A stretch of 64,000 bases of DNA from Micromussa lordhowensis. Lineage: Eukaryota; Cnidaria; Anthozoa; Scleractinia; Lobophylliidae. The position numbers and the translations under genes are program-made. The stretch is from the NCBI GenBank assembly GCA_964020085.1, contig OZ026602.1, forward strand, positions 25,993,601 to 26,057,600, given 5' to 3'. The notes beneath the pieces are model-generated. The model was not told the origin of the DNA, did not search any database, and worked only from the letters and a program-made list of their open reading frames with translations. Shown here in pieces: positions 22,092-32,464 of the stretch; position 1 is the first letter of the stretch; each line of letters begins with the position of its first letter.

Positions 22092-22163
22092 ATATGGACT
22101 TCAATACAGGTCTGTTTCGTAGACCAACAAAGAGTTGGTCCACTCATCAGTTAAACTCCATAT
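22092..22163 (-). ncRNA. Type I hammerhead ribozyme (PLE C, upstream copy)
   Basis: Same 72-nt fold as at 15799-15870: stem I 22163-22151 with 22104-22092, CUGAUGA at 22150-22144, ten-pair stem II, GAAAC, three-pair stem III and GUA cleavage triplet. The only difference seen, T to C at 22102, turns one stem I A-U pair into G-U and keeps the pairing. It lies in the upstream pseudo-LTR. Confidence 0.88.
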
Positions 22164-22606
22164 ACACTGTAGCATCGCTAGGGTTTAAATATATCAGCAG
22201 TATAATCGTTACAAAATTCAAACTAGAAGAACAATGGTAATATACATTTGTAAACTTATGATTGGTTCTTGAGGATGCGATTGAATTTAAAAAGAAACTT
22301 TCGTTTGTGTCTGCAAGTTGATACGAGTTCATTACGCTTGTTAAGAGTTGCCATGTCCGGTTTATATAAAATATAGAATTTCTCGGTATTACATAGGTTA
22401 CATCGTTTAGTAATTTTCCAAGATAAGGTGAAGTCTTTCTTTTGATCTTTAAGCTGCCAGAGATGTTTACTCAGTTCAGTGTCATTCTTTTTGCTTTCGT
22501 GTTTAAAAGACATTTGGTGATTTCGCCATCTCTTTTTTTTTTTAACTCGGTGGCAGTGAGGCCGACGTACGTTTCTGTGCTTTCAGCCGTGGTGACAGTG
22601 GCCTGG

Positions 22607-22705
22607 TAAACATCTCTGGCAGCTTAAAGATCAAAAGAAAGACTTCACCATATCTTGGAAAATTCTAACCAAGGCCAAATCTTATAGCAATCTTACTAAA
22701 GAGCA
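22607..22705 (+). mobile_element. Inverted PLE C fragment
   Basis: About 95 bp here are the reverse complement of 16117-16209 and, in part, of the adjacent 22420-22470. It lies head-to-head with the PLE C terminal repeat, which gives a local hairpin. This is another inverted PLE junction like that at 14985. Confidence 0.7.
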
Positions 22706-22949
22706 GTTGAGCAGTCTATTGAGCAGTCTACAGTTGATTATATATATATATCATATTTTAATATGAAATCAAATTCGTTCATTGGTGTCAGCTTATAATG
22801 GCGTATTTAGAAACGCTACAAACGTCTCAATTTCTTGTAAAAGAATTATTACCCCTTTCCCCTCCAGGTCTAAAAGAAAGGGTTAACCGATCATTTAACC
22901 ACTTTTAGGGTCGCTATGCTAGAATAAGATGTAAATCATTCTTTGAAAC
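22706..22949 (+). promoter_or_regulatory. Upstream region of the ABC transporter; TATA-like run
   Basis: It lies between the PLE fragment and the transporter ATG. An AT run (TATATATATATCATATTTTA, about 22740) could act as a TATA element, and a T/C-rich patch is at 22850. No other signal is clear. The PLE remnant ends only about 245 bp upstream of the start codon. Confidence 0.3.
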
Positions 22950-23468
22950 ATGGCCAGGCCTTTAGAGATCCAAAATCCAAGAGAGGGTGCAAACTGGCTC
23001 TCAATCATTCTCTTCTGGTGGATGAATGACGTGTTGAAACTTGGCAATAAGCGACCACTGACCGAAGAGGATTTGTTTCATCTTCTTAAAGATTTCAAAG
23101 CTGAGGTTCTCGTGGAGGACGCTGAGAAGTATTGGTTTGAAGAATTAAAAAGGAGTCAATCTAGGAGAAAGAAACCGCGTTTATGCAAGGCAATGGTCAG
23201 CCTTATTCCCTGGAAATCAGGTCTTGTTATAATAATTTTAAAAACTCTTCAGTCTTTGAGTTTTGTCTCCCTGCCCCTCTGTCTTTGGCTCGTGTTAAAG
23301 ACATTAAATGATGGGCCAAATCTAGACATGAAGTCTGCCTTCATCTACGTGGCGCTTTTGGGGTTGACAAGCCTAATAAAAGCATTAACGACACAGCACT
23401 ATGACTACCTAACTGAACTCTGGGGATTGAAACTGAAGGTGGCGTTAATCGGACTCGTATATAAGAAG
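22950..23468 (+). CDS. ABC transporter exon 1
   Basis: Codons 1-173, start MARPLEIQNPREGANWLS, matching the MRP4 start (xRPLExNP). It contains FWWMNDVLKLGNKRPLTEED and the first membrane segments (LVIIILKTLQSLSFVSLPLC). The donor is AAG|GTGAGC, phase 0. Confidence 0.9.
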
Positions 23469-25073
23469 GTGAGCGGCTCAGTCATAGCTTTGCAGCTGGT
23501 TATCTGGCATCAGTCAGTCTGAAATCCTGAACTTAACAATACTATTCGCACGTGCAGAACCGATTTTTGCAGAGCTGTTACGTTCCTTAAATTGCTTCTG
23601 TCCGATATTAAATGAAAGCGATGAATTATAAATGCACAAACACCGTTTTCCTTGATCTCTCTAATTAATCCCGTAATAAATTGGAAGGATTATATGTATC
23701 AGTTCAAGATTAAAGGTGCGGAAAGACAGGCCACGGTCTTTGCTGTTCGGTGATTAGGCAGAAAACGATCCACAAGAAGCTTCTGAGACAAGTGGGCTCT
23801 TGTAATTCGCACAGAATAGACCAGAATGAGCTAGTGATCGACCGGCAAGTATCAACATAGTTGAATTAAGTTCATTTATTTTCTTGAAGGTTCTCTCACT
23901 TAGTCGTTGTAGTCTGGAGGCTACGTTGTCTGGGAACACTATCAACCTGGTCTCCAATGACGCACAAAAGATCGAGAAGTCTCTGAACAGCATTGGCTTT
24001 ATGCTGTCAGCGCCGCTAGAGATAGTGATCAGCCTGTTGATACTGTGGTACCTGAATGGCTGGAAAGCTCTCGTTGGCGCTGCGTTCCTCATAGTTTTAG
24101 TCGCCTTTCAAATGTTAATGGCGAGAAAAGCTGCAAAGCTGAGAAAGAAAGCGGCCGGTTTCACAGACAAACGGCTCGTGGTGATGAATGAAATCATCTC
24201 TGGGATACGGGCAGTAAAGATGCATGCTTGGGAGTGGAACTTCAGAGACTGTGTGCGAGACCTCCGCAGGTAAGATATAAGTATTATTATATAACCACCA
24301 GTGACCTTGGCATTTTCTCAGGGGGCCTAGGAGTGACCCCGCTCTCTTGGGATATTCAACACTCTTTGCCTCTTAAAGGCAAATGACTACTAATTCATCT
24401 AACGTCAGAGAGTTATTTAGTGTTTCGAAAAATGCATGATCACAAAGTTAAGGTTAGTGCCCATGGATTGCACTATACTTCTGAATCATTTTCATCAGAA
24501 ATATACATTAAAAGCAAGCATGAAACATATAAGACAATGCCAAAAGTCAAAAATGCTTAAAAGCTGGTGAACGTGAACATTTTGGTGATTGCACGAATGT
24601 CAGCCCAATGTGAATTGCGTCGCGGTCCCACATTCTGAAGGCTGAATCATTGGCAAGGCTTTCAACTGAATTATACTCTAATCTATAGAAAGAGCCTGCT
24701 TGTCGGTGCAATGCTCACATTTTATACATTGTTCATGTATCTAAATTTAGTAACTGAGCAATCTTTTCGTAGTGGACTTGGTGGAATTGGAGTTTAAACG
24801 TTCTCGTGAGAATCATTCAGTGAGCTTATACTAAACAGGAAGCACTTGACATATATTTCGTCATAGGCGGAGTTTCGTTGAATTTAAAGCGCGTTCTTAT
24901 TGGTTGATTTATAGTCACGTGGCAAAGGCTTAATTTAAATCTCGCCCAGCGGCAATTAATATTGTTGTCGGCTCTCCCGCTAACCAGCGGTCGCATTGAC
25001 ATCTTCGTGCTTAATCATAAAAATTACAATTTCCTCGATTGTGATTGGTTTAAAAAACTTCTATTTTCCACTG

Positions 25074-25109
<36 letters not shown>

Positions 25110-28100
25110 CGGATAGTTCAATAAGCCAATCACATTCAACGTTGCAGTTTAAATCAACCAATCACATTCAAAGTTGTAATTTCAATCAAACAATCTCAAT
25201 TTCAGAGCGAGATGAAACAATTAACGCCTCTTTTGTCAGTATTTTAATGCAAACTTCCCTTTTTTTCATAACTTGGTTATTCTTCTTTTCTTCTTTTCTC
25301 GGAAATGTTTATGATTAATTGGTAATAGGACTGAGTGGAGCCCAATTCGGTCTGTAATCATACTCGTGATAAACAAATCGTCCGATTTTGTTGTCACTAA
25401 CTCCAACTACATACCAAAACACCCAGTTACTGGTCCTTTGAGAAACAGTTAGTTTTGTTTTCCCGAGAATTAAAACAAAACTAACTGCTTCCCTCAGAAC
25501 CAGTAACTAAGTGTATATTGCGGCCATTGGGGGAGTGAGCTCGCCAAATTTAGCGCCCGACGGACTATTGCCAAGCTGTCAATCTATGAACAACCTTGAC
25601 TCGGTAGTGAGAATTTGTTGCACGTCTTTTTAGCGGCCTTCACACGGCAAAACAAAATTGGTAAACTTGTGTTGGCAAACTCAAGTTCGCGTTTGTGAAC
25701 GACACAAAAACAGCCTCTCCCTATCTTCTCGCCAACTTTTCAGCAATGTTCGTGTTGGTAAACTCGTATTTGACGTGTGAACGATTGGTAAACGTATGTT
25801 GGTAACTGTCAACCAATCAAAACATGCGCTCAATGGCGGACGAACGTCAAGATGACCATGAGGCCACTTTTAAATCTATCGAAGAGGTTCACAATTGTCC
25901 GGCTGTCTGAGACGTTTCATCTGCAGCCTACAGAGATACAAACAAACAAAGGAAAATGGAGGGATCTTCTCTACGAAGCTCTTGGATGAGCGTGTTGTAC
26001 GCCCCAAGCGAAGAATTTCTGCTGATAATCATTCGTTTAAACTTTTCTATTTGTCCACTGCTTTCTTCTCCGGCTATTAAGTAAGACACAAGCGGAAACT
26101 CTACGTGAGTTCCACTGCACTACGTTGGCCACGTTGTAAATCAGCGTAAATTGTGATTTGACGCGAGTTTGTCGTGTGAAGGCCGCTTTGATGGCATAGG
26201 CTCTCCTGCATGTAGGAAGTCTACTTCCAGATTTGACATTTGTTCTCATCATGTTCATGTCCTTATCTGTGATCTGTTTACAGGAAGGAGATGGCAATCA
26301 TTCGCTTAAAAGGTTTAATTGTATCAATATTACTTGTTTTGTTCTTCACAACTATTCCCATGGCTACCCTGGTTTCAGTGACAACTCTGATATTGACAGG
26401 AACCCACTTGTCATCATTTGCGATATTCACACTTCTTCTAGGATTTGCAATATTACGAGAAACATTTTGTTATAACTTGAGTTTATCCATGCAGATTGCC
26501 TCGGATGGCAAGGTAGCACTCGATAGAATACAGACTTTTCTGATGGAGAAGGTTACGAACTTCAAAGGAATCGGTGGAGGCAATACCCCAAATCAAACTC
26601 TTAATGGCAACCTTGCGGAACGAAATTTTGAAGTCCAAACGAAAAAGAAAATGGCTGTGCAATTGCTTAGTTACATGCAAAGAGTGGACTATTTAAGCGG
26701 AACTCGATCGGGTATCGGCAACCCTCCATCGGCGACATTCAATGGGCGGGTGACACCAGAATTATTTTCTACAAACTCGGTTTTAAAAGAGCCTTTTGTC
26801 TCAATTACTGAAGCTTCGTCTTCCTGGAACCAAGAAATTTTGAGCAACACATTGAGTGACATTACTTTCAATGTTCGCAATGGTTACTTGTTAGTGATAA
26901 CAGGTGCAGTTGGAAGTGGAAAATCCTCTCTGCTAACTGCCATTCTCGGAGAACTTCCTCTGCATACAGGATCAATTTCATACCACGGAAAAATGGCCTA
27001 TGTTCCTCAGATACCCTGGGTGTTTTCTGGCACCATAAGGGAGAACATTTTGTTTGGATTGCCTTTCAACGAGCAGAGATTCCAACAGGTTGTTCACATA
27101 TGCGAGTTGACGAAAGATTTGACGAACTTCACCAATGGTGACCTCACAGAAATCGGGCAGCGTGGAGTTACCCTCAGTGGAGGTCAAAAAGCGCGTGTGG
27201 GTTTAGCTCGTGCAGTTTATTCAGATGCTGATATCTACCTGCTTGATGATCCATTAAGTGCAGTCGATACTAAAGTGGGAAGAAGGCTATTTGAGAACTG
27301 CATTCTTGGCCATTTATCAGGTCGTATTCGTTTGCTGGTCACACACCAGTTGCAATATCTAAAAGATGTGGATCGTGTCATTTTGATGGACAACGGCTCA
27401 ATCACTCACCAAGGAGTATATGCTGAAATTCTAGACCAGGGAGCTTTTAAGGGAGTGGCAGGATTGCCTGAGGATTATGAGGATGGCCCTGAGCTCCCTG
27501 GCAGTGTCAGCCTAGACGAGATTAATGACAAAAGTTCTATCAAGAGGGAGCTGCAAGTTCCGTCGGACCCCTCAATCGATGATACATGCGATATGCCAGA
27601 GGATGCTCAGCGACAAACCGTCGAGCAGACATTGACTGACCTCATCCAAGATGACGAACGGGTCGGTGATACGATACAGCACGTTTCGATGGTCTCCTAG
27701 TGTTTCAAACGATTAACGGAAGGTAAAGATAATGCCGCATTTGAAGAAGACAACGAAGCAAATGAATCCAATCTGCTGGAGAAGGAAAAAGTTGGCCAGG
27801 AGTTGTCCGAGCTCCTTCAGAGTGGCCCTGGCCGTATTGTCGACGAGTGCAATGAGAAAGGAATGATCAACAAGGTGCTGAATGAACCGTTGGTCTCGTT
27901 CGTGGGAGGACCGTCAGGAGGTGAAGATAACGAAGCCTTTGTTGAGGATTTGGCTTCACCTAAGCAGAAGATTGAAGGCGTTGGTGTAAATGGAACTGAG
28001 GAAACGTTTCCGCAGACTACTGGCTCCCTGATGCTTGCAAACATGCGTGATGTGTCAGACGCTGGTGCTGAGGAAAGATCAGGCCTTGATTTAAAGGAAG

Positions 28101-31100
28101 ACGAGGAGGACAAGAGTGCGGGAACTGTGACCTTTAGACTATACTGGAACTATTTTAAACAAGGACTTCCTGTTTCCAGGATACTGATCCTTGCAGTTGC
28201 CCTATTAGTTGCTCAAGGTAAGGTTGATTAACTCGAAAATACTGCTACATGATTGTCACTCACTTAGATGTAACGTTTCCAAGACGTCTTGGAGGATCGA
28301 TCGAGCCAGTAAGATACATAACGAGCAAAAACTCGAGTTTGAATGTCGCACAAACTATGATATGTTAAAATAAATCGACAAGAGTTAGGCTTAAGAGTTG
28401 TGTGTTTCAATATTTTCAGGAAATGAGTAGTACGCTATATGATTTTTAAATCATTAAAATCTACAAATATGGAAGGCCATGTTTGAAGGAGAGGTGTTCC
28501 CCCACTTGTGTATGGACAGATTTGTTGTAAAATAAAGGTAACCTTGAAGGAGTTCCTAGCATCTGTAACTTGGATACAGGAAAACATATTATTTAACCGA
28601 TTTCGGAGTAGCTAAAACGGTCACAAGTTCATAACTGACCGTCACTTGTGCGCTCTCTTTCATCTCACAATGGACATGACATGACACCTGTTCTGGCTTG
28701 CACGAACTAAATTCTCACAAGCCAGTATTTTGTTTAAGGGTTTTTACCAGTTGTACTAACAGTATGAATATTGTCTCAGTTTGCCTCTTAGCTCCAAATT
28801 GGTGGTTGTCCAGAATGGCAGAGATGTCACGTGACCAACAGAAAGCCCCGAATACTCACATCATCCATGGTAGTTTGGTGGCGGTGTCCATTGTTGTCAT
28901 GACAGCGTCATCTTTCTCCTTTTACTACCTCCTCCTAAAGGCAGCTGAAAACCTTCACAGCAAAATGACCCTGGCGACAATCAAGGCACCTGTAAAGTTT
29001 TTTGATTCGACCCCGGCTGGACGTATCCTGAATCGGTTTTCCAAAGACATTGGGTCTATGGACGACGTCTTGCCACCGCTTTTTCTACAAGCTCTTATAT
29101 TCTGCCTGTTCTCGCTGAGCGCTATTTTGGTTCCCGCTGCAACAAACTACTGGCTCTTTCTGGCCCTTCTTCCAATCATTGGAATATTTGTTTACTTCGC
29201 CCGTTATTATCTGAAGTCTTCCAGAGAGCTGAAGAGAATTGAAGCCATCAAATGCAGCCCTGTGTACTCACACGTCGCGGAAACAGTAAATGGTCTGGAA
29301 ATTGTGCACATGTCAAACATGAACAGGACGTTCGTGGACAGACTAAAACGGTTAGTCTCAATATAACCCGTTGGTTGCATCTAAGCGCTGACATGTCACG
29401 AAGAAACATCATCTTGACTCCAAACGAGAAGTTACCCAGAAAAAGAACTCTTAACTTTGTTTGAAGGCTCATTTAGACAACTTGATAAGCAAAAATCAAC
29501 TGTAATAATTTGGGTGCGAAACTCGTTTTGAGGACTGCCAAACTTCTAATGTTTCTCGTCATGCATGTCCTCTTCCTTAGATGCAACCAAGTGAAGTTGA
29601 AACCAATATTCTGATGTCCCATAACTTATTTACAGCATGTTCGTTCTAGCTATTGAAATCAAAGTAGTAATGACAAAGGAAAACCTAATGTTAACATTAT
29701 AAGATAACATTTAGTCTATGCTGCGATGAAATGTAAATCAACACAGGCAACGAGTCAAATATGTGAAAGACAAAGATTTTTATTATTGGCAATGAGATTA
29801 TAGTACCCCACATTTTGCCAAAGCTGACACTAAATATCTTATCGCTATATTGATTTCTGATTACCAGGGTTTCTAGTTTCCTGAAAATTGTGATTCTATT
29901 TCTAGGTATCAGGACGAGAACACTCAAGCTTTTTTCATGGTGGTGTCTTCTAATCGTTGGCTGAGTGTACGTCTTGATTTGCTGTCTAGTGTGTTCGTCA
30001 CGATTGTCGCAGTGGCTGCCATTTTGGTGTCGGAGAATCCTGGTCAGTTGGTGTGAATGGAACCTAACACGCATTCCTTTATAGAGCAATTTATCAGCTA
30101 TTTTTCAAGAAACAAAAGCCACTTGTTCATTTAAAGGTGTAAGTTTACTCGTTTTCCAAAGAAATGTTCTTTCGCCCAGTACTATTTTTGTCGCTGAGCA
30201 AATCATACAGAAAACAGAACCACGTGTTGATGTTAATGGTGCCGTAAAAATTCAGCTGGAAATCAGAGAATTAACTCTGAAGTAATTTTTAACTTGAAAG
30301 TGCTGAAACAATTTCCAAATAAGGAGAGCAGGTAATTAAAAATAGAATCGAAAAGAGTGAGCCAGGGAACAACTGCAGAAAGCTGAACATTTCATGCCCT
30401 TTTGTCTGTCAACTCGTTTTTCTACAAATTAAGTCGATCAAAAATTATTTCGATTACCTTTTCTCTTGCCTTTCCTTAGCTTTGGCCGGCCTCGCCTTGA
30501 CATATGCACTGCAAACACTGGACGTCACTCAATATGGTGTGCGATCAGCATCAGAAGTGGAAAACTTGATGACGTCCGTCGAACGAGTTATAACATATAC
30601 ACAAATTGATTCCGAGCCCGGCTACAGCACTGAGGAACGTCCCCCAGAGTCCTGGCCCAAAGAAGGAAGCTTAACCATAGAAGACCTCTCCTTGGTTTAC
30701 TTCAAAGGAGGACCTCGCGTCTTAAAGGACATCAACCTTCATGTTTCTAGTAAGGAGAAGGTAGGAGTTGTGGGTCGCACTGGTGCTGGAAAGTCATCTC
30801 TGGTATCGGCGTTGTTTCGTATGCCAGATCCACTGGGAAAGGTAAGTGGATGGTGGACTCCAGAAATAGGCAACTTCTAGTAAAGCTGCCCAAGAAATGG
30901 GTTCTTAAATGGTATATTTGTCTTTGATGCCTGAACGTAACCAATCCAACTGACGGGCTGTTTAAAGCAGAAAGTCTCATACGAAACTCTATTAGATACA
31001 GACGCCTTTCTTTCGAAACCACACGGCTTCGCCAACTGTTCAGAGTTTAGAACTCCTGTCCGAGACCTCCGCTTTCTTTTGTTACAATTCTTAACTTTCA

Positions 31101-31968
31101 TGCTAAACTAGTGAGGAGCACTCTGAGAAGTGAAGTCGTAAAAACCATCGCAATATTCTTCAAGGAGTTAACAAAGTAACACGCAATTAGCCTCGGCCTG
31201 TAAGTAAAAAGTCATACTAGCGACTATTTAAAGGACCACAAACCGCAGAGCTTTATGCCGGATGTACAAGAGGGAACAGTTGATGCGGTAAAATCAAATA
31301 TTTCGGCAATGCCTGTAAACGTTTCGGGACCTTTTGGGGAAAAGATTGTAGGTCAAATGGGACGTGGAAATCTTAGAGGACACTTAACTAAAAAATGTTC
31401 CCTTGCGTTTTAGGTGTTAATCGATGGGGTGGATATTGGATCCATCAATCTTCAAGAGGCCCGCAGGTGCATGGCTGTTATAACTCAGGATCCGGTGCTA
31501 TTTGGAGGCACCTTAAAAAGAAACATAGATCCATTCTCAGAGTATTCGGATCAAGCCCTTTGGACCGCTCTGGAGGAAGTGCAGCTGAGGACGCTTGTTG
31601 AGGATCTCCCAGAACAGCTCGAGTTCAAGCTGAAAGAGTGTGGAACAAACTTGAGCGTTGGTGAGAGGCAGTTGGTGTGTTTGGCTCGTGCACTGATCCA
31701 GAAGAGCAAGATCATCATCATGGATGAAGCCACCGCTAATGTGGATTTCAAGACTGATCATCTGATCCAGGAAGTCATTCGTGGCAAGTTTAAGGATTCC
31801 ACAGTCATTACTATTGCTCATCGACTGAACACCATCATGGATTACGACAAGGTGCTGGTTCTTGATGGTGGACAAGTGGTGGAGTTTGACAAACCTGAGT
31901 TGTTGATCAGAAAAGGTGGACTATTTGCTGAAATGATCAGAAGTCAGACACAAAGAGGGAAAGACTGA
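22950..31968 (+). CDS. MRP4-like ABC transporter (ABCC family), 7 exons, one in-frame stop
   Basis: A full-length ABCC exporter of the MRP4 (ABCC4) type, a plasma-membrane ATP-driven exporter of organic anions, cyclic nucleotides and conjugates in known relatives. Exons: 22950-23468, 23890-24269, 26284-28217, 28792-29350, 29906-30042, 30480-30841, 31414-31968. They sum to 4446 nt (1482 codons) and all phases agree. Order: short cytosolic N-terminus, transmembrane domain 1, NBD1 (Walker A GAVGSGKS at about residues 506-514, LSGGQ at 597, Walker B YLLDD at about 620), a long acidic linker, transmembrane domain 2, NBD2 (GRTGAGKS near 1281, degenerate signature LSVGE at 1377, IIIMDE at 1401). MRP4 is usually about 1325 residues; the extra length is in the linker. 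An in-frame TAG (27698-27700, codon 772) interrupts the linker, and the frame is open on both sides. This is either a recent null allele, a sequencing error or readthrough. MRP4-type is clear; orthology to a single human gene is inferred. Confidence 0.9.
23890..24269 (+). CDS. ABC transporter exon 2
   Basis: Acceptor TTTTCTTGAAG, first codons VLSLSRCSLEATLSGNTINL, then LVSNDAQKIEKS (conserved in MRP transmembrane domain 1), two hydrophobic helices and VMNEIISGIRAVKMHAWEW. Donor GCAG|GTAAGA, phase 2. Confidence 0.92.
25420..25512. mobile_element. Small foldback element in transporter intron 2
   Basis: CAGTTACTGGT ... AACAGTTAGTTTTGTTTT faces AAAACAAAACTAACTG ... ACCAGTAACT in reverse, arms of about 40 bp around a 10-base loop. 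Non-coding. Confidence 0.7.
25633..26190. mobile_element. Decayed TIR element in transporter intron 2
   Basis: AGCGGCCTTCACACG at the left and its exact reverse complement at the right (about 26175-26189). Target duplication not resolved. It holds a MADF-like coding remnant, a domain often found in PIF/Harbinger accessory proteins, so that superfamily is possible. Confidence 0.6.
25833..25962 (+). pseudogene. MADF/Myb-like domain remnant
   Basis: From ATG 25833: MADERQDDHEATFKSIEEVH, NCPAV, a TGA where MADF proteins have tryptophan, then DVSSAAYRDTNKQRK. The pattern (I/E-E-V, C-P-x-V-W-D, S-x-x-Y-R-D-x-N-K) is that of a MADF DNA-binding domain. Similarity ends soon after. It is a relic of the transposon-encoded protein. 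Confidence 0.5.
26284..28217 (+). CDS. ABC transporter exon 3 (NBD1 and linker; in-frame TAG)
   Basis: Acceptor CTGTTTACAG at 26283. It encodes the last helices of transmembrane domain 1, IASDGKVALDRIQTFL, all of NBD1, and a linker of about 230 residues rich in D/E. It ends with the start of transmembrane domain 2 (FRLYWNYFKQGLPVSRILIL). The TAG at 27698-27700 is the only stop; the same frame continues CFKRLTEGKDNAAFEED and is open to the donor CAAG|GTAAGG. This very long exon (1.9 kb) may be a fusion of ancestral exons by intron loss. Confidence 0.9.
28792..29350 (+). CDS. ABC transporter exon 4
   Basis: Acceptor TTGCCTCTTAG. It starts PNWWLSRMAEMSRDQQ and carries FYYLLLKAAENLHSKM, VKFFDSTPAGRILNRFSKDI (the conserved MRP transmembrane domain 2 loop), then LFLALLPIIGIFVYFARYYL. 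Donor ACG|GTTAGT, phase 2. Confidence 0.9.
29906..30042 (+). CDS. ABC transporter exon 5
   Basis: 137 nt between acceptor CTATTTCTAG and donor TG|GTCAGT. It encodes YQDENTQAFFMVVSSNRWLS and VRLDLLSSVFVTIVAVAAIL, the RW-x-x-x-R-L-D motif of transmembrane domain 2. Phases join neatly on both sides. Confidence 0.9.
30480..30841 (+). CDS. ABC transporter exon 6
   Basis: Acceptor TTTCCTTAG. It encodes AGLALTYALQTLDVTQYGVR, EVENLMTSVERVITYTQI (MRP signature before NBD2) and the NBD2 Walker A VGRTGAGKSSLVSALFRM. Donor AAAG|GTAAGT, phase 0. Confidence 0.92.
31414..31968 (+). CDS. ABC transporter exon 7 (terminal)
   Basis: Acceptor TGCGTTTTAG. It starts VLIDGVDIGSINLQEARR and contains VITQDPVLFGGTLKRNIDPF, LSVGERQLVCLARALI, IIIMDEATANVD and ITIAHRLNTIMDYDKVLVLD (H-loop), and ends QTQRGKD plus TGA. 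The C-terminus has no clear PDZ-binding motif. An AATAAA at 32333-32338 could end the transcript, but it lies in a MITE. Confidence 0.92.
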   Translation: MLIDGVDIGSINLQEARRCMAVITQDPVLFGGTLKRNIDPFSEYSDQALWTALEEVQLRTLVEDLPEQLEFKLKECGTNLSVGERQLVCLARALIQKSKIIIMDEATANVDFKTDHLIQEVIRGKFKDSTVITIAHRLNTIMDYDKVLVLDGGQVVEFDKPELLIRKGGLFAEMIRSQTQRGKD

Positions 31969-32049
31969 AAATGACTGCTTAATAACCCAACGCGTATCTA
32001 TCAAACCGCTCCTAAATCAATAACGCAGGCTTTGTTCTAACTACCTACC

Positions 32050-32464
32050 TTATTATAGGAAATTAACGATGCACATTGACAACGCGAAGAAAATTTACTT
32101 TACACAAAATTAACGCGAATTTTCCAAAAGTTAGCTTCACATACATCAAATTAGCACGAAATTTTTGAAAACAATGTGCGCCTAACTTTATTTTACGAAA
32201 ATCCCTCTGTCCACTCAGGGAAACAGATCGATGCGAAAAGTCGAAAGACATTTTGAACTCAATTCTTAAATAAGAACTGTCATGCAGATAGTGACTCTAG
32301 GGAGCTATGAGCTGATGTGGTTTTGTAATTGAAATAAAGGTGGTGTAAAATAAGAATGGTGTAAAATAGTGTGATTTAAATTAACATCGACGTAAATTAA
32401 GATGCATTAAGTAAACGCGATTAAAATCACGTTAATAAAGTGCATCGTTAATTTCCTATAATAA
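32050..32464. mobile_element. MITE just downstream of the transporter
   Basis: TTATTATAGGAAATTAACGA at the left is matched exactly in reverse at the right (25 bp or more). The 415-bp insert starts 82 bp after the transporter stop codon and contains the first AATAAA (32333). It may therefore be part of the 3' UTR. Non-coding. Confidence 0.75.

Larger units (their letters stand above)
15790..22606 (-). mobile_element. Penelope-like element C with pseudo-LTRs, split by two TIR elements
   Basis: Read on the minus strand: an upstream terminal repeat (22606-22000) holding a truncated GIY-YIG end and a hammerhead ribozyme; the main coding region from 21957; reverse transcriptase (17992-17112); GIY-YIG (16694-16090); and a downstream repeat with a second ribozyme (15870-15799). 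Insertions at 17993-21410 and 16695-17111 interrupt it. Removing them leaves about 3 kb, a normal PLE size. The layout fits a partial-tandem pseudo-LTR structure. Frameshifts show it is dead. Confidence 0.8.
24270..26283 (+). other. Transporter intron 2 (repeat-filled)
   Basis: A 2-kb intron with two hairpin or TIR insertions (25420-25512 and 25633-26190) and a CCAATCACATTCAA direct repeat (about 25125 and 25160). No missing exon is needed: exons 2 and 3 join in phase and in register with the family. Confidence 0.8.

Noticed and set aside
22950..31968. Two separate half-transporter genes split at the TAG
   Set aside because: The second part has no own start context, the frame continues directly across the stop, and exon phases fit one full-length MRP4-like protein.
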